NCBI RefSeq assembly: GCF_007565055.1 | Contig: NC_044557.1 | Span: 74,286,595-74,350,594 of the forward strand | Source of the DNA: Rhinopithecus roxellana | Taxonomy: Eukaryota; Chordata; Mammalia; Primates; Cercopithecidae | Direction: 5' to 3' | Length of the DNA: 64,000 bases | In this document: piece by piece, positions 22,887-34,780 of the stretch | How positions within the stretch are numbered: the stretch's first letter is position 1 | How the letters are laid out: every line of letters starts with the position of its first letter | Made by a program: the position numbers and the translations under genes | The notes under the pieces: model-generated | Databases searched by the model: none | The model's input: only the letters and a program-made list of their open reading frames with translations | Told to the model about the DNA's origin: nothing

Positions 22887-24878
22887 TTTTTTTTTTTTTT
22901 TTAATTTAAGTTCTAGGGTACATGTGCACAACGTACAGGTTTGTTACATATGTATACATGTGCCATGTTGGTGTGCTGCACCCATTAACTCCTCATATAC
23001 ATTAGGTATATCTCCTAATGCTATCCCTCCCCCTTCCCCCTACCCCATGACAGGCCCCAGTGTGTGATGTTCCCCTTCCTGTGTCCAGGTGTTCTCATTG
23101 TTCAGTTCCCACCTATGAGTGAGAACATGCGGTGTTTGGTTTTCTGTTCTTGTGATAGTTTGCTGAGAATGATGGTTTCCAGCTGCATCCATGTACCTAC
23201 AAAGGATATGAACTGATCCTTTTTTATGGCTGCATAGTATTCCATGGTGTATATGTGCCACATTTTCTTAATCCAGTCTATCATTGATGTATATTTGGGT
23301 TGGTTCCAAGTCTTTGCTATTGTGAATAGTGCTGCAATAAACATATGTGTGCATGTGTCTTTATAGTAGCATGATTTATAATCCTTTGGATATATACCCA
23401 GTAATGGGATGGCTGGATCAAATGGTATTTCTAGTTCTAGATCCTTGAGGAATCATCACAATTGCCACAATGGTTGAACTAGTTTACAGTCCCACCAACA
23501 GTGTAAAAGCGTTCCTATTTCTCCACATCCTCTCCAGCACCTGTTGTTCCTGACTTTTCAGTGATCGCCATTCTAACTGGTGTCAGATGGTATCTCATTG
23601 TGGTTTTGATTTGCATTTCTCTGATGGCGAGTGATGTTGAGCATTTTTTCATGTGTTTGTTGACTGCATAAATGTCTTCTTTTGAGAAGTGTGTCTTCTT
23701 ATCCTTTGCCCACTTTTTGATGGGGTTGTTTGTTTGTTTTTTCCTGTAAATTTGTTTGAGTTCTTTGTAGGTTCTGGATATTAGCCCTTTGTCAGATGAG
23801 TAGATTGCAAAAGTTTTCTCCCATTCTGTAGGTTGCCTGTTCACTCTGATGGTAGTTTCTTTTGCTGTGCAGAAGCTCTTTAGTTTAATGAGATCCTATT
23901 TGTCAATTTTGACTTTTGTTGTCATTGCTTTTGGTGTTTTAGTCATGAAGTCCTTGCCCATGCCTATGTTCTGAATGATATAGCCTAGGTTTTCTTCTAG
24001 GGTTTTTAATGGTTTTAGGTCTAACATTTAAGTCTCTAATCCATCTTGAATTAATTTTCGTATAAGGTGTAAGGAAGGGATCCAGTTTCAGCTTTCTACA
24101 TATGGCTAGCCAGTTTTCCCAGCACCATTTATTAAATAGGGAATCCTTTCCCCATTTCTTTTTTTGGTCAGGTTTGTCAAAGATCAGATGGCTGTAGATG
24201 TGTGGTATTATTTCTGAGGGCTCTGTTCTGTTCCATTGGTCTATATCTCTGTTTTGGTACCAGTACCATGCTGTTTTGGCTACTGTAGCCTTGTAGTTTG
24301 AAGTCAGGTAGCGTGATGCCTCCAGCTTTGTTCTTTTGGCTTAGGATTCTCTTGGCAATGTGGGCTGTTTTTTGGTTCCATATGAACTTTAAAGTAGTTT
24401 TTTCCAATTCTGTGAAGAAAATCATTGGCAGCTTAATGGGGATGGCATTGAATCTGTAAATTACCTTGGGCAGTATGGCCATTTTCATGATATTGATTCT
24501 TCTTATCCATGAGCATGGAATGTTCTTCCATTTGTGTGTGTCCTCTTTTATTTCATTGAGCAGTGGTTTGTAGTTCTCCTTGAAGAGGTCCTTCACATCC
24601 CTTGTAAGTTGGATTCCTAGGTATATTATTCTATTTGAAGCCATTGTGAATGGGAGTTCACTCATGATTTGGCTTTCTGTTTGTCTGTTGTTGGTGTATA
24701 AGAATGCTTGTGATTTTTAAACATTGATTTTTGTATCCTGAGACTTTGCTGAAGTTTCTTATCAGCTTAAGGAGATTTTGGGCTGAGACGATGAGGTTTT
24801 CTAAATATACAATCATGTCATCTGCAAACAGGGAAAATTTGACTTCATCTTGTCCTTATTGAATACCCTTTATTTCTT
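22887..24878 (-). mobile_element. 5'-truncated L1PA (2.0 kb) with target duplications
   Basis: Poly-T at 22887 is followed by L1PA 3' UTR and the last third of ORF2 in reverse. TSDs AGAAACACTGACTTT (22872-22886) and AGAAATACTGACTTT (24879-24893) differ at one base. It is truncated just upstream of the reverse transcriptase active site. It is similar to, but shorter than, the full-length copy at 5-11 kb. Confidence 0.93.
23102..24878 (-). pseudogene. L1 ORF2 3' fragment, disrupted
   Basis: It begins a few codons before the FADDM active site (24814-24828) and ends after MFSLIGGN at 23102. Readable pieces are 24177-24665 (thumb and linker region), 23515-23844 and 23102-23344 (C-terminal domain). 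They lie in different frames with intervening stops. There is no start or endonuclease domain, so it is non-functional. Confidence 0.9.
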
Positions 24879-25300
24879 AGAAATACTGACTTTGAAAAGA
24901 AAGAGGACAATGTTTTCATTCTAGCACTTCTACATGATGAGAAAAAATGGTTCCCTAATAATTATTTGTTACAACCAATAATTATGTTTTATTTGTTTTC
25001 CTTCCAACTTCTATTTTAGGTTTGGGGGCACCTGTGCAGGTTTGGTACATGAGTAAATTGTGTGTCACTGGAGTTTTGTTATTTCACCACCCAGGAAGCG
25101 AGCATAGTAACCAAGAGGTAGTTTGTCATTGCTTACACTCCTTCCACCCCCAACCCTGACTAGGTAACTATTGTTCCCTTCTTTGTGTCCATGTCTATTC
25201 GAAATTTAAGTCACATTTATGAAGTATTTGATTTTCTGTTCCTGCGTTAATTTGCTTAGAATAATAGCCTCTAGCTACATTCATGTTTCTACAAAGGATA

Positions 25301-25838
25301 TTCTAAGTATATTCAGTCATTCATCTTACACAGTACATCTAAGTCCAATCATTTCTCCTCAATATGCTTATCACCTTCAACCTACTTGGAGATGACATGA
25401 TTGTATATTTAGAAAACCCCATCGTCTCAGCCCAAAATCTCCGTAAGCTGATAAGCAACTTCAGCAAAGTCTCAGGATACAAAATCAATGTGCAAAAATC
25501 ACAAGCATTCTTATACACCAATAACAGCCAAACAGCCAAATCATGAGTGAATTCCCATTCACAATGGCTTCAAATAGAATAAAATATCTAGAAATCCAAC
25601 TTACAAGGGATGTGAAGGATGTCTTCAAGGAGAACTACAAACCACTGCTCAACGAAGCTTTGAGAAATCACCTACCCTCTCAGGAAGTTCTACCTCCTTG
25701 CTCAGGGCCCATGAACCTTGAGGGTGACTACACTGAAACTATACCTTACATCTGGTTTTTACTTCAGGTCCATGACTACCAAGATTGCCCACATGTTCAC
25801 CTTAAATAAGATATCTTGATGAATTAGTAATTAATAAT
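25301..25838 (+). other. Composite insert: L1 ORF2 piece between unrecognised flanks
   Basis: The reverse-oriented old L1 breaks near 25300 (after CTACAAAGGATA) and resumes near 25839 (TTTCATTCTTTTTAATGG). Between lie about 87 bp I do not recognise, then about 268 bp of plus-strand young L1 ORF2 (25388-25655, from the active-site DDM), then about 180 bp that again I do not recognise. There is no poly-A and no clear TSD. The 88-codon frame at 25543-25809 crosses the L1/unknown junction and is not supported as a gene. Confidence 0.65.
25388..25655 (+). mobile_element. Plus-strand L1PA ORF2 fragment
   Basis: Readable as DDMIVYLENPIVSAQNL and YKINVQKSQAFLYTNN. It matches the reverse complement of 24560-24830 closely, so the two form an inverted repeat about 0.6 kb apart. 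Both ends stop abruptly inside ORF2. Confidence 0.88.
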
Positions 25839-27801
25839 TTCATTCTTTTTAATGGCTGTGTTGTATTTCATAGTGTATATGTGCATCAATTTCTTTAGCC
25901 ATTTAACTACTGATGGACATCTAGGTTGATTCCACGTCTTTGCTATTTTGAATAGTGTTGCAATGAACATACACGTGCATGTGTCCTTATAATATAAAAA
26001 TTTTATGTTCTTTTTGGTATATACCCTGTAGTGGAATTGGTAGGTCGAATGGTATTTTTGTCTTTAGGTCTTTGAGGAATCGCTACACTGTCTTCCACAA
26101 TGACTGAACTAATTTACAATCCTACCAACAATGTATAAACATTCCTTTTTCTCTACAACCTCTTCAGCATCTGTTATTTTTTGACTTTTTAATAATAGCA
26201 ATTCTGACTGATGTAAGGTTGTATCTCATTGTGGTTTTGATTTGCACTTCTCAAATGATCAGTGTTGACCTTTTTTGTTTCAAGTGATTGTTGGCTGCAT
26301 GTTTGTTTTCTTTTGAAAAGTGTCTATTCATGTCCTTTGCCCACTTGTTTTTCTCCTGTAAGTTCCTTATGGATGCTGGATAGTAGACTTTCGCTGGATG
26401 TATAGTTTGCAGAAATTTTCTCCCATTCTGTAAGTTCTTTACTCTGTTAATAGTTTCTTTTGCTGTCCAGAAGCTTTTTAGCTTAATTAGATCCCATTTG
26501 TCATTTTTTGTTGTTGTTGTTGCAATTGTTTTTGGAGTCTTCATAAAGAAGTCTTTGCCACAGCCTATATCTAGAATGATACTCCCTAGATTTTCTTCTA
26601 CGTTCTTAATAGCTTTTGGTTTTACATTTAAGTCTTTAACTATCTTGGGTTAATTTTTGTATATGGTGAAAAGAAGTGGTCCAGTTTCAAACTTCTGCAT
26701 ATGGCTAGCCAGTTAACACAGGACCATTTATTGAATAGAGTCCTTTCTCCATTGCTTGTTTTTCTCAACTTTATCGAAGATCATATGGTTTTTAGGTATG
26801 CGGCTTTATTTCTGGGTTCTTTAATTTTTTCCATTTGTTGGTGTGTTTGCTTTTGCCCAGTACCATGAAATTTGGGTTACTATAACCTTATCATTTAATT
26901 TGAAGTCAGGTAATGTGATGCCTCTAGCTTTGTTCTTTTTGCTTAGGACTACTTTGGCTATCTAGGCTCCATTTTTGTTTCATATAAATTTTAGAATAGT
27001 TTTTTTCTAATTCTGCAGAAAATGATGTTGGAAGTTTGATAGAAATAGCATTGAATATGTACATTGCTTTGGGTAGTATTGATGGCAACAATGGCCCATC
27101 TGGAGCAGCCACTGCCACGATGCTGGCTTCAGTGGGATAGGTACAGCTGGGGCTGTGCACTCCCTGTAGCCAGCAGGAGCTGGCTACAGGTGGAAGCCCT
27201 ACCCGCTTCCAAGTTGGAGGAGTGGGAACCCCACCCTCCCAGGCACAGCTGCAGCTGCCCAACCAAGGGGGCGGACACAGATATCTCTACACTCACAGGG
27301 GCCTGGGAAGCACCCACTGACAATGCAAGTGTGGAAGTGCCTGCTTCTACTGCCTGGCCTCTTCCTGCACCTGCTCTGATTTCAGAGCAAAGTTGTGCTG
27401 TCATGAACCACCTGGGTGTGCACATGCTCAGGGCAGCACTGACATGACAGCACTTTGCTGCCTTGATCCCCTTTGGACTTTGGATGCTGACAAACATGGG
27501 AGAAGGTCAAGATGGGGCTAAGGGCATCTTGGCACAGGCATGCAGGCACCCCTCAGCACAAACAGCCTGGGCACTGTGGGAACCGTGGATGGAAGGTTAA
27601 TGGTGGCAGGAGGCAGACCGGTTCCTGTGTGGAAAGGGGCTGGTCCATGGTGAAACCCCACCATTAGGTCAGAGACAGCCTGAGAACTGGGGGCTGGGCT
27701 GCCAGTTCCATGGACCAGAGAGAAAACTTTTAATGCTTTTTCTGGGCCCACCCATGGCCACCAATGGACCAGTCAGCACACACTTCCTCCCCTCTGAAGC
27801 C

Positions 27802-27808
27802 TATAAAA
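27802..27808 (+). promoter_or_regulatory. LTR TATA box
   Basis: TATAAAA lies about 170 bp before the AATAAA inside the solo LTR, the expected U3 spacing for a retroviral promoter. Activity is unknown. Confidence 0.65.
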
Positions 27809-27976
27809 ACCCTGGACTCAGCCGGACTTGGTCAGATGAGTTAGATGGTCTGCCTGAGGAAAGGAGCTACCCACTGTGGGGCTCCTCCCTGCTGAGACCT
27901 GGACTTTCACTGGGACAAACTTCCTGCGGAGAGGAGAAACCCACTGTGGGGTCTCCTCTGAGTGGTTCTGTTGCTC

Positions 27977-27982
27977 AATAAA
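27977..27982 (+). terminator. LTR poly(A) signal
   Basis: AATAAA follows TTGCTC and is followed by a GC/T-rich region, as in the R region of ERV LTRs. Confidence 0.7.
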
Positions 27983-30158
27983 GCTCCTCTTCAGCTTGCT
28001 CACCCTCCACTTGTCCATGTACCTCAGTCTTCCTGGATATGGGACAAGAACTCGAGACCCACTGAATGGTGGGGCTAAATGAGCTGTAACACATACAGGG
28101 TTAAAATACACCTCTTGCTTACAACATCACATGTGACACGAGGTAGAGAAGAGAAAAGGAGAAACCTACAGCTCTTCGGGGAGCCCAGACCTGGGAGCTC
28201 CCCAAGCCAGGGATCTGACACCTGTGCACAGTGGCTGGACCCCACGCTCACTCGCTCACACACCTTTCACTGCTCCACACCTGACTTGCCCTTGGGAGGT
28301 GTGGGATCCAGACTGGTAGTGTGAGCTGAGCACAGCGTGACAGGCCAAGTGGGCAGAAAAGCCCAGAGGGTCCGAGCAGAACTTGGGCAAAGGCATCACC
28401 ATCCACAGAGATTTCAAGCTAGTAAAGCAACACTCCCAAGGATTCTGTGACAGTAGGGCCATTTTAACCTTATTAATTCTTCCTATCCATGAGCATGGAA
28501 TATTTTTCCATTTATTTGTGTCATTTTTGATTTCTTTCAACAGTGTTTTATAAATTTTTGCTGTAGAAGTCTTTCTCCTCCCTGTTTAACTGTATTGCTA
28601 GGTATTTTAATCTTTTTGTGGCTATATGAATGGATTACATTTTTGATTTTGCTGTCTGCCTGGATGTTATTGGTATATTGAAATTCCATGGATTTTTGTA
28701 CATTTATTTTTTTATCCTGAAATTTTGAGTTGTTTATTTTATCAGATCGGGAACTTAGAGAAGAGACTGTGAGGTTTTCTACGTATCAAATCATATCATC
28801 TGTGAAGAGAAATAGTTTGACTTCTTCAATTCCTATTTGGATGTGTTTTATTTATTTCTCTTGCCTGATTGCTCTGGCTGGGACTTCCAGAGCTATGTTG
28901 AATAGGAGAGGTGAAAGTGGACATCCTTGTCTTCTGCTTCTCAAGGAGAATACTTCCAGTTATTGGCTATTCAGAATTATATTGATTATGAGTTTGTCAT
29001 ATATGGCTCTTATTATTTTGAGATATGTTCCTTCAGTGCCTAGTTTGTTGAAGGTTTTTAACATAAAGGTATATTGAATTTTATTGAAAACCTTTCTCCA
29101 TGTATTGAGATGATCATGTGGTTTTTGTTTTTAGTTCTATTTATGTGATGAATCACATTTATTACTTTGCATATGTTGATCCAACTTTGCATCCCAGGAA
29201 TAAACCATACTTGATCATGGTGAATTAACTTTTTGATGTGCTGCTGGATTCAATTTGCTAGCATTTTATTGATGATTTTTGACTGTGTATCCATCAGGGA
29301 TATTGGCCTGAATTTTTCTTTTTTCATTGTGTCTCTGCCAGGTTTTGGTTTCAGAATGATGCTGGCCTCATAGTATGAGTTAGGGAGCAGTCTTTCCTTG
29401 ATTTCTTGGAATAGTTTCAGTAGGATTGGTGCCAGCTCTTCTTTATACATGTGATAGAATTTGGCTATGACTCCATCTGGTCCAGGGGTTTTTCAAAGGC
29501 TGGTAAGTTTTTTTAAATTACTGATTCAGCTTCTGAACTCATTATCTGTTCCCTCAGGGTTTCAATTTGCTCCTGTTTCAGTCCTGGGAGGTCATATGCT
29601 TCCAGGAATTTATCCATTTCTCCTAGGTTTTCTAATTTGTGTGCATAGGGCTATCTGTGATAGTCTCTGAGGATTTTATATATTTCTGTGGGGTTAGTAA
29701 TAATGCTCATTTTTTCATTTCTGATTCTGTTTGACTTATTTGATTTTTTGTATGATTTTCTGTCTCAAACAATTTTATAGAGAATTATAAAGAGTTGGAC
29801 AACCACACAATATTAGTAGGAGACTTTGACACCACACCAACAGTAGTAGATGGATTATTGAGACAGAAAACTCACAAATATATTTGGACCTAAACTCAGC
29901 ACTTGATCAAATAGACCTAACAGACATCTACAAAACACTCTACTCAACAATAACAGAATATACATTTGTCTTATGTGCACATGACATACTCTAAAACCAA
30001 GCACACATTTGGCCATAAAGCAATTCTCAACAGATTAAAAAAAAAAAGGAAGTCATATAAACCATACTCTTGGACCACAGTGCAGTAAAAATAGAAATCA
30101 ATACCAATCAGATCTCTTACAACCACAGAATTATATGAAAAGTAAACAATGTGTTCTG

Positions 30159-30466
30159 GGCTGGGCACAGTGGTTCATGACTGTATCCCAGCACTTTGGG
30201 AGGTTAAGGCTGGTAGATTGCTCGAGTCTACAAGTTCCAGATCAGTCTGGGGAACATAGCAACCAGCCATCTCTACAAAAAGTATAAAAATCAGCTAGGT
30301 GTGGTGGCATATGCCTGTAGTCACATTTACTTGGGAGGATGAGGTTGGAGGATCATCTGAGCCCATGTGGTCAAGACTGCAGTAAGAATTGATTGTGACA
30401 CTGCACTCCAGCCTGAGTGACACAGTGAGACACTGTCTCAAAAAATCAAAACAAAAATAAAATGAA
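30159..30466 (+). mobile_element. Old Alu (AluJ-like)
   Basis: Starts GGCTGGGCACAGTGG and ends after GACACTGTCTC with an A-rich tail. It is diverged throughout and lies inside the inverted part of the older L1, so it is younger than that L1. Confidence 0.9.
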
Positions 30467-30652
30467 ATAAACCAATCTGCCTTGGAATAACTTTTCTAAA
30501 CAATGAAATTAAGGTAGAAATCAAGAAATTATTTGAAAGAAATGAAAACAAAGATCAAGCTACCAGAATCTCTGGGACACAACTAAAGTGGACTTAAGGG
30601 AAAAGTTGATAACTCTAAACACCCAAATCAAAGTTATGATTATATTTTATTT

Positions 30653-33436
30653 AAGTGAACTGCACATGGTTTATTATAAAATATTTGGTTTGGATTTTTC
30701 TCAACAAATGCACTTGTCATCTTCACAAATTACTTAAATTAATGAATCCAATAAGTTATTTTTAAGAAGAGCAAAGTCCTTGATCATGATAGATCTCCAG
30801 TCAATATTTCAGACAATCAGGCTGACAGATAAGCTGCACCCCTTGTAGAAAGCTACCTGGAAAAGGCCTGCTTATGGCTTCATGCATCACACATCATAGG
30901 TACAAACTGGCTGCTAGAGAAGAACACATTTATTAATAACTGTTGAATAAATTTTTGTCTTCAGTACAAACAAATGGGATGACATAAAAATCTCCATGTG
31001 ATAAACATCTTCACTAATAGAAAACTCTCTCTGTTTTATAGACATCTCTGGAAACTTTTAAAAATGTCAATGTGCTAACAGATAAGTAAATTCTACTTAA
31101 GATATCTTCAATTTTTTTTATTGCCTTGTTATTAGAGTAAATATGAATAGTGTCTGCTGTAATGTTGATGGCCACTTACATGCAGTGTGGAAGTAGTCCC
31201 TTGTGTCTTTGACTAATTAGACATGAGTTGTTTGCTCTTTTTATTATTTTTGAAACTGCTTACATTAGTGTAGTGGATTTTTCATAATTCATCTAGTTCT
31301 ACGCATTTGAAAATTCTCTCTATACCAGCCAGAGTATTGCTTACTGCCAATTTGTTACTGGTCCATTACCATCTCAGGTAAAATTATCATACAGAATGAT
31401 CCATTTGTTTGAATAATGATTTTTTTCCATGAAAAATATTTTTCATATTTCAATTATTAATATTTATATTACAACACTATTAAATTTTAACAAACAAAAA
31501 CATTATTAAAGATGTACAAGTTATTGATTTTTAAAATTTACTTCATTATTTTAAAAGCAAATTTCATCAAGAACAGCTAGATTTTTAAGCCAACTTCTCC
31601 AATTACTATTCCAAAGGTTTAAACTATTTATTATTCCTTTTTGGCACAATAAAAGTGTATGAACATAAGATTCAGTGGTGTAAGTGACATACAGGGAGGC
31701 TTCATTGTGTATAGTGCCATGTTAGTGGCAACCTTGCCTATTGGAATCATTTCATTTTTTACAGTTCCTTGGTAACTGAGTCAGGTAAAGCAAGGGTGCA
31801 GTTCCAATATGTCCAAGTTTAAGTAAACACTATGCTTTGCAAAACACACACACACACACAACTTCCTGTAATTCTAATAGTGTATTTTTTCTTCATAAGT
31901 CAGTAAGTTGGGCACAATAAAATATTTTTATTATCATTGTAGAGTACTTTTTCATTGATGAATTATAAGATTGACTAAACTGTTAGATGTGTACATCTAA
32001 TATTTATAAGAAACAATGTTCACACTTTTTACTTTGTTTTCTGATAATTCAAATTATAATAAATGTAGGCATAATGTTATTACTTCATGTTATGAAGTTG
32101 CAGTCTACTTGACTTTGAGGTTCCTTAGTCCATATAGCCTGTGTGTTTCTTCTCTACATTTGTTATATTTACCTTGAAAACAACTTTAAAATATTTATCA
32201 TTTTTGGCACATTCATATTTCTGAAATTGTATATCCAAATTTCAGAAAAATGAAAGAAAAAACAAAGAAAATGGTTTAATTTTAAAATTCAAGCCAACAC
32301 TTGAAAACAGTTTTAAATAATAAAATATTTTTATAATTTTAAATGTGTAGCAATTAATGTTTACACATTATGTTACATGTACACAATCTTTAGTTAAAAC
32401 TGTATTGTTTATATCATTTTTACATTCAGTAAGTCACATGCATTTCCCAGTTTTTGCAATGGTATTCATATTTTAGATTTTGATAATTTTATCACATTCC
32501 ATCTGGACACAATTTGTTAATAATTTCCACTTCTGCCATTGCCATGAGAGAAACAGACTTCAGCTAGCCTGCTGTTCAAGGAATCTTGAGAAGAGCTGAG
32601 CCTACCCAATGGCGAGAAGCGAAGCCTAGCCAGACCTGTCTCTTAAGGCAAATTCACCCATCGAGGCTCTGTCTGGATGAGCCACACTACAGTCCCTCTT
32701 TGTTGTTATAGTGAACAATAATCTTGTCAAAAGAGCATTTAATTTTTGTTTTTGTAAAAATTACCACAAATATTTATTTATTAGCTACAACATTCATATT
32801 AGGCATAATTTCCCTTCAATTTCTGATGAGATAGTGTTCTGTAATTGCTCTGTAATTCCACTGTATGCTTAACCAAGAAAAAATGCAGTGATATTAGCAA
32901 AACAACACAACTTTAAAACTCAATAAACTAGAGAAGCAATATAGATAGACTTCATAAAACTTACACAGACCGACAGAGCTTGAAAACCCTTACTACCAAG
33001 CAGTCTAAATGATATAGGTCGATCCTGATCAAAGGTTTCATTCTTTTATATAACTAACTGTTCAACAACTTATAGGCTGTTGAGTGTATAGTGGACATTC
33101 AATGAATGAATTAAATTACATTGACTCATTTGTAACAAAACTTTTTGAATTATTTTGTTTCCTGCAAAAGGTAAGAACAATATAAATGTCAAACAATGCA
33201 ATACATAGTACTATTTTCAGATTTCAGATGAGTCTAATGACACTTTGTTCTTGCATTTATAGTTTTATCTGTGGATAATTGTTTCTTGGTACCTCTTTAA
33301 TAGACAAATAAGAAATTTGCACAATAGTCGTATTCTCTAGCCTTTACCATTTATTGTTCATATTGTGACATTTTTCTCTACAAAAGAAAGAACTGTGACT
33401 GATTTTACTCTTTTGCTTAAAAATTATTTTGCCTCA
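30653..33436. other. Unassigned AT-rich DNA with a (CA)n run
   Basis: No gene is supported. (CA)n lies at 31844-31861. A segment at about 32540-32700 is richer in G+C than its surroundings, and I could not assign it. The rest is low-complexity AT-rich text. Confidence 0.5.
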
Positions 33437-33805
33437 TGTTTTAGTCCATTCTCACACTGCTAATAAAGACATGCCTGAGACTGCATAATTTATAAGGGAT
33501 AGAGGTTTAATTGAATCACAGTTGAGCATGGCTGGGAAGGCCTCAGGAAACTTACAATCATGGTGGAAGGGGAAGCAAACACATCCTTCTTAACATGGTA
33601 GCAGGAGAGAGAATGAGAACTGAGTGACAGTGGAAGCCTCGATAAAACCATTAGATCTCATGAGAACTCACTGTCACGAGGACAGCATGAAGGTAACCAC
33701 TTCCATGATTCAATTACCTCCCATCAGGTTCCTCCCATGACACATAGGGATTATGAAAACTAAGATTCAAGATGGGATGTGGGTGGGGACACAGTAAAAC
33801 CATAC
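33437..33805 (-). mobile_element. MST/THE1-type (ERVL-MaLR) LTR
   Basis: The reverse complement opens with TGGTATGGTTTTACTGTGTC and ends with GAATGGACTAAAACA. Internal text such as TTCAATTACCTCCC and CATGAGAACTCACTGTCACG matches MST/THE1 LTRs in reverse. At 369 bp it is near full length. It is a solo LTR with no internal region. Confidence 0.88.
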
Positions 33806-33904
33806 CACTTTTGTAGGCAATTACCTATTACGTAAGTTTGAGATTTTTAGCATGGCATCTTGGAATTTTTCCTTTTTTTAAAACTTCAATCCAATTCTAC
33901 CTAT
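33806..33904. other. Short unassigned spacer
   Basis: I see nothing specific beyond T-rich text leading into the L1 tail. Confidence 0.5.
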
Positions 33905-34710
33905 TTTTTTTTTCTTTTTTTCCTACTTTTATTTTAGATTCAGGGGATACATGTTTAGATTTGCTATCCAGCCATAATGTGTAATGCTAAGCTTTGGAGG
34001 ATGAATAATCTTTTCTTCCAGACATGGAGAACAGTATCCAATGGTTAGTTTTTCAACCCTTGTCCCCCTTTCTGCCTCTCCTCTCTAGTAGTCCCCAGTG
34101 TGTTATTGCCGTCTTTATGTCCATGAGTACCCAATATTTAGCTCTCAGTTATACATGAGAACTTGCGATATTTGCTTTCTGTTCCTCAATTAATTCGTAT
34201 AGGATAGTTGTTTCCAGCTTCATCCATGTTGCTGCATAGAACATAATTTCATTCTTGTTCATGGCTGCATAGCATTCTGTAGTGTATATGTACCACATAT
34301 TCTTTATCCAATCCATCACTGATGGACACCTAGGTTGATTACATGTTTTTGCTATTGTGAACAGTGCTGCAATGAACATGTAAGTGCATGTGTCTTTTTG
34401 TTAGAACAATCTGTTCTTTTTGATTTTTGCAAAATCTCCAAACTGCTTTCCACAATGGCTGAACTAATTTACATTCCCATCAACAGTGTATCAACATTTC
34501 CTTTCTCTGCAGCCTGGCCAGCATTTGTTGATTTTTGACTTCTTAATAATAACCATTCTAATGGTATGAGATGTTATTACATTGTGGTTTTTATTTGTAT
34601 GTCTCTGATGATTATTAAAGTGGAGTATATTTTCAAATGTTTGTTAGCTGCTAGTAGGCCTCCTTTTGAGAAATGTCTGTTCATGTGTTTTGCCCATTTA
34701 AAAAATTTTT
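33905..34710 (-). mobile_element. 5'-truncated L1, reverse part
   Basis: A T-rich tail and old L1 3' UTR text are followed by the ORF2 C-terminal region in reverse (CATAGCATTCTGTAGTGTAT, CATTGTGGTTTTTATTTG, TGTTCATGTGTTTTGCCCA). The only long open piece is the C-terminal 76 codons at 34149-34379. At about 34711 the L1 text switches strand. Confidence 0.85.
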
Positions 34711-34780
34711 CTAATATCCAGAATCTATAAGGAACTTAAACAACTGAACAAGCAAAAAACAACCCCAATCTTAATCTATA
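34711..34780 (+). mobile_element. Short inverted 5' piece of the same L1
   Basis: The plus strand reads CTAATATCCAGAATCTATAA and GGAACTTAAACAACTGAACA, the ORF2 stretch just upstream of the minus-strand part. Its opposite orientation marks a small 5' inversion. Confidence 0.75.

Larger units (their letters stand above)
27080..28452 (+). mobile_element. Solo class I ERV LTR (1.37 kb), possibly MER52-like
   Basis: It interrupts the older L1 exactly: L1 text GGGTAGTA before and GGGCCATTTTAACC after join in the uninterrupted family sequence. Borders are TG (27080) and CA (28452), with four-base flanks GTAT (27076-27079) and GTAG (28453-28456), consistent with a 4-bp duplication and one change. 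There is a TATAAAA at 27802-27808 and an AATAAA at 27977-27982. GC content is far above the surroundings. The ORFs of 60-127 codons within it have no coding support. Family name is from memory. Confidence 0.85.
24995..30638 (-). mobile_element. Older L1 with a 5' inversion, heavily interrupted
   Basis: This is one L1 insertion, deduced from flanking near-identical 14-mers: ATTATGTTTTATTT at 24981-24994 and ATTATATTTTATTT at 30639-30652. The minus-strand part (3' UTR through mid ORF2) occupies 24995-25300, 25839-27079 and 28453-29774. The plus-strand part, from the ORF2 endonuclease/linker region, occupies 29775-30158 and 30467-30638. Later insertions are a composite segment (25301-25838), a solo LTR (27080-28452) and an AluJ (30159-30466). 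The 3' UTR is not the young L1PA type. No ORF is intact. Confidence 0.85.

Noticed and set aside
25543..25809. 88-codon ORF as a possible chimeric gene
   Set aside because: Starts in an L1 fragment and ends in unassigned sequence, with no promoter or splice evidence. Kept only as part of the composite-insert finding.
27064..28540. Cluster of 60-127 codon ORFs on both strands, GC-rich, gene-like at first sight
   Set aside because: All lie in a solo ERV LTR. Frames overlap on both strands, have no domains, and arise from the GC-rich LTR composition.
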